A program made the position numbers and the translations under genes. The notes beneath the pieces were generated by a model, which made no database searches, had not been told where the DNA came from, and saw only the letters and a program-made list of their open reading frames with translations. 64,000 bases of DNA, from assembly GCF_003402475.1 (NCBI RefSeq), contig NZ_BFAB01000003.1, positions 186,001 to 250,000 of the forward strand. Direction: 5' to 3'. Below are positions 9,801 through 17,800 of the stretch, one piece after another; position 1 is the first letter of the stretch; every line of letters begins with the position of its first letter. Source of the DNA: Mycobacterium sp. MFM001. GTDB lineage: Bacteria; Actinomycetota; Actinomycetes; Mycobacteriales; Mycobacteriaceae.

Positions 9801-10298
9801 CGGCCGGCCCGGCTTGGGCATCGTTTGCTGCGTCCCGTCGGGCAGGAAGCGGGTGCGAAGCATCGGGTGGGCGGCGACCAGGTCGGTTACCGCATGCTCC
9901 AACCGCGCGGGATCGACCGCACAGCCGTCGAATTCGACGTAGAGGTGGGCCGCGACCCCGCCGAGTTGTTGCTCATCGGAGCGACCGATCCAGTACGCGT
10001 GCTGCATGGTGGCCATCGGGAAGGGGGCGTCCTCGGGGGCGACGGGCTCGTCGGGAACCGGCTCTGCCGTGGTGGCCGTTCCGTCCACCAGGAGACCGTG
10101 CCACGACTCGACGGTCGGGTTGGCGGCGAGCTGGGCGAACGTGATGTCGGCCCCGCGTTTGCGCCACCCTCCCGCCAGTGCCATCATCCGAATCGAGTTG
10201 AGCCCCAGTTGGATGAGATCGTCGTGGTCGGCGACATCGGCGGCGGCGCACTCGAGTTGGGCCGCAACCGTTGCCCTGATCTCCTCCCTGCTGATCAT
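6885..10298 (-). CDS. mbtB: Mycobactin phenyloxazoline synthetase MbtB (ArCP-Cy-A-PCP)
   Basis: A 1137-residue NRPS. An N-terminal aryl carrier domain has phosphopantetheine Ser35 (LGLNS). A heterocyclisation domain follows, in which the condensation HHxxxDG is replaced by DMLAGDA. Next come an adenylation domain (FTSGSTGLPKGVDVRHSG, YKTGDMARY, GKLDRKAV) and a C-terminal carrier (FFAMGGDSV). It accepts salicylate from MbtA, condenses it with Ser or Thr, and cyclises to the oxazoline. Unlike M. tuberculosis MbtB (about 1414 residues) it has no C-terminal thioesterase; a separate one is encoded at 20573. The ATG at 10298 overlaps the mbtF stop (ATGA). The open frame further upstream is a shadow of mbtF. 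Confidence 0.95.
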   Translation of the reverse strand: MISREEIRATVAAQLECAAADVADHDDLIQLGLNSIRMMALAGGWRKRGADITFAQLAANPTVESWHGLLVDGTATTAEPVPDEPVAPEDAPFPMATMQHAYWIGRSDEQQLGGVAAHLYVEFDGCAVDPARLEHAVTDLVAAHPMLRTRFLPDGTQQTMPKPGRPVFSVVDLRGQSPDATLEQLRDRKTHQRLAIADGQVIDVTLTVCDGDRTRLHLDIDMLAGDAMSYRVLVSDLAELYRGATVPAPGYTYRRYRTERTGDSAAREQDRQWWQQRIAEMPGAPELPTVATTSHRTVRYAHWLGPDAKQRLLAGAHRRGVTPAMAVAGLFADTIGGWSAQSRFLLNVPLFHRDSIHPDIDRVVGDFTSSIMLEVDVTENMSVTDRARDIQRRMYESAAHAAYSGLDVLRDLGRHRGEPVLAPVVFTSALDLGELFADTVVDTFGEPVWIVSQGPQVLLDAQITELRGGLLLNWDVRDAAFPPGLIDAMFARFTDAVERLADGDAGWEAEAAVRLPSAQAKVRAAVNATDGPVSGRCLHQGFFDHAAAKPDAPAVMWGLGDDAGAWSYAELAERALAVAGALHARGVGRGDAVAVQLPKGRDQVLAVLGVLAAGATYVPIGFDQPIARRAKILQTADIVAAITTESVQMDSVPSLSIDAAVSHPEPLPAPVYPDADQIAYVIFTSGSTGLPKGVDVRHSGAMNTIDAVNDWFGVGAADRVLALSALEFDASVYDIFGMFSVGGSLVAVDSEQRAAATTWVELLRRHRVSILNCVPSMLDMILELGGDRLGDSLRAVTLGGDWVGAELARRLARQVPGCRFAGLGGATETSIHHTICEVVGEPPAHWATVPFGIPLRNVRCRVVSPSGRDCPDWVAGELWVGGANVAAGYRNDPQRTAERFVEHDGVRWYKTGDMARYWPDGTIEFLGRADNQVQIRGYRVELGEVESALRTVPGVRHAVAAVVGDTAPTLVAAVSGEVDDVAGAVAELLPSYMVPKRIVTFDRIPLTPNGKLDRKAVTRRLEPDTTEDSAPRNDVEAALAAIVAEVLGADSVGVHQDFFAMGGDSVLATTVIARLRYWLEIDHAVVVDLFAARTVAALAERLNEREAGRGTPDRLAVIARAYLEVAALTDEEVLAQE

Positions 10299-13200
10299 GA
10301 CGTGCGCTCCAGCCCGGCCGCCAGCGCCGCGATGCCGCGCCGCCAGAAACCTGCCAACACGTCGATGTCGGAGGCATCGAACAGGGCGTTGCTCCAGCGC
10401 AAATTGGTGATCAGTTGCGAGCCTTGCTCCGTGGTGCCCACCAGCGTGCTGATGTTCAGCGCGAAACGCAGCGGCAGGTCCGGTTCGGGGTCGATCGGCA
10501 GGGCGCCGATGTAGGGCTCGGTGAGCAACGACCACGGTTGGTCGCTGATGCCGCTGAGGTCCAACCGGCCCAGATAGCCGAACTGGATCTGCGGTTCGGC
10601 GGCGTCCTGCAATTCAGGGACGCGCTCGACGTAACGCAACAGCCCGTAATCCAGGCCGTCGTATGGGATCGCGCTCAGATGTGCTGTGACCGAATCGAAG
10701 AGCGTGAGGGCCACGCGGGGATCCTGTTCGGCTTGCTCGACGTCGACCGCCGACTCGCCCGCTCCGAGGCGCACCGGAAATGCCGTGGTGAACCAGCCGA
10801 CGGTGTTGGTGGTGTCGGTGTCCAGGATCGCATCGGCTCGCCCGTGGCCTTCCAGCGCGAGAAGGGTGCCCGAAGCCGGATCCTGCCCCCGAACAGCGCG
10901 CCAGCTCGCCACCGCCATCGCGGTGACGGTGAGCAGGAATCCGCGCATGTTCTCGACTCGGGTGACAGACTCGGTGGTCTCGACAGGCGTGATCACCGGG
11001 GTGACGCGCAGGCTGGACCAGGTGTCGCGGGTGGGGTCCGGATGCCGTACACCCAATGCGGGATCGGGGTCGCGGACCTGCGCAGCCCAGTAGTCGCGTT
11101 GCGCGGCCGCCTCCGCCGTCGCCGCCCGCCGCCACATCAACTCCGACCACTGCCGGTAGGAAGTGAACTCCGGCAACGTCTTCGGCGCCGCACCGGACTG
11201 CACCGCGCGCCACGCCTCCGCGAGATTGCCCAGCATGATGTGCCAGGACACCACGTCGACCACCAAGTGGTGAGCGCTGATCAGCAGTACCGGTACGTGA
11301 TCGGTACCGGATAGCCAGACCGCTCGCACCATGTCGCCGCGGCGCGGGTCGATGCCGTCGTTGGCCTGGCGTGCGTAACGCGTTATGGCGGTGGTCAGTT
11401 CGGCATCGGCCGACAGCTCTACACGGGTCAGGACGTCGGCGGCGCGAACCAAACCGGGTTCGCGGGTGACCAGCCTCGGTCCCTCCGGAGTGTCGTGCAG
11501 GACCGCGCGCAACGTGTCGTGGCCGTCGAGCAGCAATTGCAGCATCGACTGGATCGATGATTCGTCGATGCCGGCGGGCAGCCGCAGCAAGACGGTGTGG
11601 GTGAAGCGGCGGTAGTTGCCGTACTCGTAGAGCCAGGACACCATGGGCAGCGGCAGCACTTCGCCGTATTCGGCACTTTCCGCGGAGGCAGGTGCGTTGA
11701 GGCCTTCGTCGATGGCAGCCGCGAGCTGGCGAATTGTCGGGAAGGCGAACACCATTCGTGGGCTCACGGTCAGGCCGCGCCGCTGAGCCTTGTGCACCAA
11801 CGAGATGGCCACGATGCTGTCCAGCCCGAGCGCAAAAAAGTCGTCGTCGATGTGTGGTGTCGCGCCGCCCAGCTGCTCTGCGAAAACGTCGCACAACAAT
11901 CGTTCGGTCTCGGTGCTTGCCGACACCGCGCCGTCCGCGGTGCCGGCAAGCGCTTCCTCAGCCAGCCGAGCCAGGGCATGGCCGTCGAGCTTGCCGTTGG
12001 CGTTCACCGGTAACGCGGGCAGCGCGACGATCCGCGCCGGAACCATGTACAGCGGCAACAGCTCGGTGAGCCTGGCCCGCAACCGAACCGGATCACCTGC
12101 GGTGTTCTGCTGCCACACAACGAAACTCACTAATTGGGCGCCGCCGCCACGGCGCAGCACCGAAACCGCTGCGTCGTGCACCTCGGGCCGGCTACGCAGC
12201 GCAGCCTCGATCTCGCCGACTTCGACGCGGTAGCCGCGGATCTTGACCTGGGTGTCGGCGCGGCCCACATATGAGTAGCCGCCGTGCGGGAGCCGGCGGA
12301 CCAGGTCACCGGTGCGATACATGCGTTGTCCCGGACGCAGCGGGTCGGCCACAAAGCGGCCGGCGGTCAACGCCGGCCGGCCGACGTAGCAGCGGGTCAG
12401 CTGCGCGCCCGACAAATACAGCTCGCCGACCACCCCGGTGGGGACCATCCGCAACGACGAATCCAGCACGTAGCCAACCGTTCCTGCGTTCGGCGTGCCG
12501 ATCGTCGGCGCGGGATAGTCCGCGACCGAGGCCACCACCGCCTCGACCGTCATCTCGGTGGGCCCGTAGCAGTTGTAGACCTCGGTCGGTGACAGCGCGC
12601 GCAGTTGCTCCCACAGCGCGGTGTCGATCGCTTCGCCTCCCAGCGCAAGCACGGACAGCGGGCAGTCCAGCAGTCCGGCGGCACGGAGTTGGACGAACAT
12701 CGACGGCGTGGTGTCGATCATGTCGATCCGCTGCGCGGCCATTCCGGACACCAGCCGGTCCGCGTCGCGCATCTCGTCGGCGTCGAACAGGTGCAGGGCG
12801 TGGCCGTCGAGCAGGCCGACCATGGGCTGCCAGGAGGCGTCGAAGCTGAACGACCAGGCGTGCGCGATCCGCAGGGCGCGGCCGAGCCGCACCCGGGCCG
12901 GCCGGTAGACCCGCTCGCGGTGATCGGCGAAATAGCCCAGTAGCGCTGCGTTGGTGCCGACAACCCCTTTGGGCTCGCCGGTGGAACCGGAGGTGAAGAT
13001 GACGTATGCGCTGTGCTCGGGGTGGCGGCAAACGGGGGGTGCGACGGCCGGATGCTGGGAAAGACGGTCGGCCACAGCGTGATCGTCGAGAAGTAGCGAC
13101 GACAATCCGGCCGGCAGCAGGTTGCGGCAACCGGCTACGGAAATCGCCATCACCGGGTTGGCCTGGGCCACAATGGATTCGATGCGCGCCTCGGGAAGTG

Positions 13201-14821
13201 TGATGTCGACCGGCAGGTAGGCGCCGCCGGCGGCGAGCACCGCCAGGATGGCGACGATGTATCGCGGCGAGCGTGGCAGCGCCAGCGCGACCACCGTTTC
13301 GGGCCCCACGCCGTGAGCGGCGAGCTCCCCCGCCAGCCGGCATGCTTGTCTGTGCAGTTCGGTATAGGTATACCGCTCACCGCTGGCGGCGCTCAGCGCG
13401 TCTGCTTCCGGGGTGGCGCGCACTTGCCGCTCGAACATCTCCCACACCGAGGCGTGCTCCACCGCGGGCGTCGGCTGCGCCGCGATGGCACGCTCGGCCC
13501 CGATGAGAATGTCGAGCCCGTCGGGAGTGCCGTCGCCGGCATCGGGTAGTTGACGCAGCACGGCAAGTAGTCGTTCACCGAGTTCCGCGGCCGGAAGGTG
13601 CGGCAGCGCTTCACGAATCGCCTCGACGACCACTACCAGCGCGTCGTCGCTCAGGTGTGAGACGACGGTGAGCGGATAGTGCGTCAGGCTTTCCATCTCC
13701 ACCGGAGTGAAGCGGGCGCCGTCGGGTTGGGTCACCGTTTTGATGGCGTCCTCAATGGGGGCGTTCTCGAACACGAACATGCTGTCGAACAAGTTGCCCT
13801 GGCCGTGCGCGCGCTGCAGTTCCGATAGGCCGAAATAGCCGATGTCGCGCATCGTCGACAACTCGCGCTGCAACCGAACGCATTGGCCAACCACCGATTC
13901 GGTGCCGCTGAGTTGGTGCACGACCGGCACGGCGTTGATGAACAATCCGACCATGCTTTCGACACCGGGCAAGTTCTCGGGACGGCCGGAAACGATGGTG
14001 CCGAACACGACGTCGCGGCGGTCGGTGATCCTGCCGAGCACGACGGCCCAGGCGAACAGGACTGCGGTGCCCAGCGTGATCCCCGAACTGCTTGCCCATT
14101 GCCGCAGCCGCGCCGTGTCGGCGGCGGGCAGCAGCAGTGAAACCTTGTCCGGGACAAACTGTCCGGCAACGATGCTCGTGTCGGCCACCATCAAGGGCCC
14201 GGACACGCGCTGCAGATACTCTCGCCACTTACCGAATGCCGCCGCCTTGTCCTGCCCGGCGAGCCAGACGATGTAGTCGCGATAGGGACGCGCCGGGGGC
14301 AGCGCCTCCGGTGATCCGCCGGCCCGGTACACGGCCAGCATTTCGCTGAAGAACACCGCCAGCGCCCAGCCGTCCACCACGATGTGGTGCGCGGTGAAAA
14401 TCATCCGCCGCCTGGTCTCGCCCGGCACGGTGAGCAGTAGGACGCGCAATGCGGGGCCGCGGCTCAAGTCGAACCGGCGACGGCGCTCCGAGCGTGCGAT
14501 GGAGTCGAATTCCGTTGGCATGGCAACGCGTTCGAACCACGGCAACTCGGCTGCGGCGGGCACGATCTGCACCGGTTTTTCTACCCCGCGATCCCAGAAG
14601 GCGGCCCGCAGGTTCGGATGGCGGTCCAGCATGGTCTGCGCGCTGCGGCGCAGCAATTCCACGTCGACCGGCCCGTCGATGTCGACCACGAACTGCATGC
14701 TGTACAGGTCGACGCTGTCCTCGGCCAGCCGGTATAGCGCGAACAGCCCTTCCTGCAGCGGCGTGAGCGCCAGCACGTCCTCAATCTGCGGCGGGGCGCT
14801 GGTCACGACTGTTCTTGCCAT
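10295..14821 (-). CDS. mbtF: Mycobactin NRPS MbtF (C-A-PCP-E/C-like)
   Basis: A 1508-residue NRPS. Domains in order: condensation (TAHHIVVDGWALA), adenylation (YVIFTSGSTGEPKGVVGTN, YRTGDLVRRLPHGGY, GKLDGHAL), carrier (FFALGLDSIVAIS), and a terminal condensation/epimerisation-type domain with SAHHLVVDVVSWHI and FGYLGRLD. The VDxVSW pattern is typical of epimerisation domains. In mycobactin assembly MbtF adds the second N-hydroxylysine, released as the cyclic caprolactam; M. tuberculosis MbtF is of similar size (about 1461). No thioesterase domain is present. Its start overlaps mbtE by 19 bp and its stop overlaps mbtB by 4 bp, so the three genes are one transcription unit. Confidence 0.93.
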   Translation of the reverse strand: MARTVVTSAPPQIEDVLALTPLQEGLFALYRLAEDSVDLYSMQFVVDIDGPVDVELLRRSAQTMLDRHPNLRAAFWDRGVEKPVQIVPAAAELPWFERVAMPTEFDSIARSERRRRFDLSRGPALRVLLLTVPGETRRRMIFTAHHIVVDGWALAVFFSEMLAVYRAGGSPEALPPARPYRDYIVWLAGQDKAAAFGKWREYLQRVSGPLMVADTSIVAGQFVPDKVSLLLPAADTARLRQWASSSGITLGTAVLFAWAVVLGRITDRRDVVFGTIVSGRPENLPGVESMVGLFINAVPVVHQLSGTESVVGQCVRLQRELSTMRDIGYFGLSELQRAHGQGNLFDSMFVFENAPIEDAIKTVTQPDGARFTPVEMESLTHYPLTVVSHLSDDALVVVVEAIREALPHLPAAELGERLLAVLRQLPDAGDGTPDGLDILIGAERAIAAQPTPAVEHASVWEMFERQVRATPEADALSAASGERYTYTELHRQACRLAGELAAHGVGPETVVALALPRSPRYIVAILAVLAAGGAYLPVDITLPEARIESIVAQANPVMAISVAGCRNLLPAGLSSLLLDDHAVADRLSQHPAVAPPVCRHPEHSAYVIFTSGSTGEPKGVVGTNAALLGYFADHRERVYRPARVRLGRALRIAHAWSFSFDASWQPMVGLLDGHALHLFDADEMRDADRLVSGMAAQRIDMIDTTPSMFVQLRAAGLLDCPLSVLALGGEAIDTALWEQLRALSPTEVYNCYGPTEMTVEAVVASVADYPAPTIGTPNAGTVGYVLDSSLRMVPTGVVGELYLSGAQLTRCYVGRPALTAGRFVADPLRPGQRMYRTGDLVRRLPHGGYSYVGRADTQVKIRGYRVEVGEIEAALRSRPEVHDAAVSVLRRGGGAQLVSFVVWQQNTAGDPVRLRARLTELLPLYMVPARIVALPALPVNANGKLDGHALARLAEEALAGTADGAVSASTETERLLCDVFAEQLGGATPHIDDDFFALGLDSIVAISLVHKAQRRGLTVSPRMVFAFPTIRQLAAAIDEGLNAPASAESAEYGEVLPLPMVSWLYEYGNYRRFTHTVLLRLPAGIDESSIQSMLQLLLDGHDTLRAVLHDTPEGPRLVTREPGLVRAADVLTRVELSADAELTTAITRYARQANDGIDPRRGDMVRAVWLSGTDHVPVLLISAHHLVVDVVSWHIMLGNLAEAWRAVQSGAAPKTLPEFTSYRQWSELMWRRAATAEAAAQRDYWAAQVRDPDPALGVRHPDPTRDTWSSLRVTPVITPVETTESVTRVENMRGFLLTVTAMAVASWRAVRGQDPASGTLLALEGHGRADAILDTDTTNTVGWFTTAFPVRLGAGESAVDVEQAEQDPRVALTLFDSVTAHLSAIPYDGLDYGLLRYVERVPELQDAAEPQIQFGYLGRLDLSGISDQPWSLLTEPYIGALPIDPEPDLPLRFALNISTLVGTTEQGSQLITNLRWSNALFDASDIDVLAGFWRRGIAALAAGLERTS

Positions 14822-17800
14822 GCCGCGGTGAGCTCGGCCAACGCATCGGTGCTCAGTCCGGATGCGCTCATCGGCGTGTACTCCTGCCCGGACGTCGCAT
14901 CATCCTGAGGCGCTGCCGCATTGACCGCCGCGGCCAGCTCCCCGATTGTCATGTGCTCGAACACCATTGCCGGTGTCAGGGCCAGACCCTGCGCGGCCGC
15001 CTGCGCCGACCATTTGATGGAAATGATGCTGTCGCCCCCGAGCGCGAAGAAGTTGTCGTCGGGTTCGACTCCGGTGATGTCGAGCAACTCCTCGAGCAGG
15101 GAGATCAGCAGCCGCTCAGTTTCCGCGGAGCCGCGCCCAGCCGCTTGGGAGGGAGCCGCGCCGACCGGTTCTGGCGGGGCAAGCACTTTCGCCAAGTCGG
15201 CGGATGCCAGCAGCTCCACGGTCGAGACCGGACAGTCTGGGGTCGTCGCAAACGCATTGAGCGCGGCTTTCAGGGCATCGGCAATGAGCCGCACGGTCTG
15301 CGGTTCGTAGAGATCGGCATTGGCGACGACTCGCACGTCGAGTTCTCCGTGCGGCGTCACGTGCATACTCACGTCGAGATCCAGGAGCGAGACGTCGAAA
15401 TCCATCGGAAGTGCCACGACGGTGGTCTGCCCCGTCGCGGTCAGATCCCGGGGTGTCGTTACCCAGTCCTGAGCGCGGAAATGGATCGTGTTCTGGTACA
15501 GCGGGTTACGGAATCGCGAGCGCGCCGGTTTGACGGCTTCGACAAGGCGCTCGATGGGGACTTCCTGGTGTGCGAACGCGTCGAGCACCATGTCGCGGCT
15601 GCGCCCTACCATGGCCCGCAGACTCGGGTTGCCGGACAAATCGTTGCGCAGCACAACAATGTTGGCGAAGAGCCCGACGAGGTTGGTGGTGGCCGGTTCG
15701 ACGCGGGACGCGACCGGGCTGCCCAGCGCAATGTCCGTGCCGCCACCGAGCTTGTGCACCAATACCGCAACGGCCGCCTGGTACACCATGAACTCGGTGG
15801 CGCCGTTTTGCTCGGCGAGGCGTGCCAGCGCCGACCGCTGGGCCGCGGAGATCGTGAACGTCACTACTTCCCCGCGCTTCCCGATGACCGGTTGGCGTTC
15901 GTGGTCGGGCACTATCGAGGTCTCGTCGGGCAGGCCGGCCAGTGCCTCGCGCCAGTAGTCGATCTCGTGCTGGCCCCACCCGCTGGGCGCATTAAAGGCG
16001 TTGCGCTGCCACAGCGCGTAGTCCACGAACTGGGTGGGCAATGTGCTCCACTGCGGCGGCTGCCCTGCCAGCCGGGCCCGGTAGGCGGTGACGAGGTCGT
16101 CGTAGATGATCCCGAGCGAGGCGTGGTCGCTGACGATGTGGTGGACGATCACCAGCAGTACATGCGTATCCGGGTCGACCGCCAGGACGGTGGCCCGGAT
16201 CAATGGCCCGGATTCGGGGGTCAGCACTTCGCGACGCAGCTCGGCGATCACCTCGTCGACCTGAGCCGCGCCGACGTGCCGGACGGGTAGTTCCAGCTCC
16301 AATCTCGGGTGCACGAATTGATAGGGAACCCCTTCGTGCTCAGCGAGATTGGTGCGCAACGCCTCGTGACGGGCGACGAGGTCGTTCAGCGCCTCGGCCA
16401 GTGCAGTGGTGTCCAGCGGACCACTGAACCGCAGCGCCAGCGGCAGGTTGAAGGCATCGCGGGCGCCTTCCATCCGGTACTGGAACCAGGCCGCGAGCTG
16501 CGAGTAGGACAACGGGATCCGATCGGGACGCGGGGCCGCGACGAGTTCCGGGCGTGATGTCTCGGCGGCGTCTTCGAATGTCTCGCCGACGTCCAGATCG
16601 TCGAGATCGATGTCGAATTCGGCACGAAACTGGTCGACGAGCCGGGCCGCCAACCCGGCCGGTGTCGGAGTGTCGAACACGGCACGAACAGCGAGTTCGA
16701 TCCCGAACTCGGCGCGGACCTGCGCGACCAGTCGTGCGGCGAGCAGTGAGTGGCCGCCCAATTCGAAAAACGAGTCCTCGGCGCTGACTCGCTCGCAGCC
16801 GAACAGCCGGGCGAAGATCGCGCAGATCCGGCGCTCGGTCGCCGTGGCCGGCTCGCGGTAGGCGCGTGCCGCGACCGGCGTCGGTGGGGGCAGCGCGCGC
16901 TTGTCCAACTTTCCGCTGACGGTCAGCGGGATCTCGGGGATCATCGCAAATGCACTGGGCAGCATGTAATCCGGCAGCAGCGCCGCGGCATGGTCGCGTA
17001 ACTCGTCGAGGTTCAGCGGCACCCGCGGCACCACGTAGGCGGCCAGCATCGGCCCCGCCTCGGTGTCGGTGGCGAGGACCAGACACTGTTGCACCCCTGG
17101 ATGCGACGTGATCGCGGATTCGACCTCGCCCGGTTCGATGCGAAAACCACGAACTTTGACCTGTTCGTCGGCCCGGCCGACAAACTCCAACTCCCCCGCC
17201 ATGTTCCGGCGGACCAGATCGCCGGTGCGATACAGCCGCATCCCGGGATTGAACGGGTCGGCGACGAACCGTTCGGCGGTCAGACCCGGGCGCCCGAGGT
17301 ACCCGCGCGCCAATTGCGCACCGCCAAGGTAGAGTTCGCCGACCACTTCCGCGGGCACCGGCTGCAACTCCTGGTCGAGTACGTAGGTGTACACGTTGCG
17401 GTTCGGCACGCCGATCGGCACCACAGCTGTCCCGTACGACCGCTGCACCAGCTTGTGCGTCGAGCACACCACTGCCTCGGTCGGGCCGTAGTGGTTGCGC
17501 AACTGCGCGTCGAAGTAGGTGGCGAACTTGTCCGCGACCTGTCCCGGCAGCGCTTCTCCGCCCACCGGCACGTGGCGCAGCTGTCGCCACTGCTTGACCT
17601 CCGGCAGAGCCAGCAGCGTGCTGAGCAGCGACGGCACCATGTGCACCACCGTGATGCCATGGCGGTCAATGAGATCCGCGATGTAGCCGATGTCGCCGAA
17701 CGCCTCGGGCCTCGGAACCACCAGCCGGGCGCCGATCGACAACGTCATGAAGATGTCGGGCAGCGACGCGTCGAAGCTCACCGACGACGACTGCAACATC

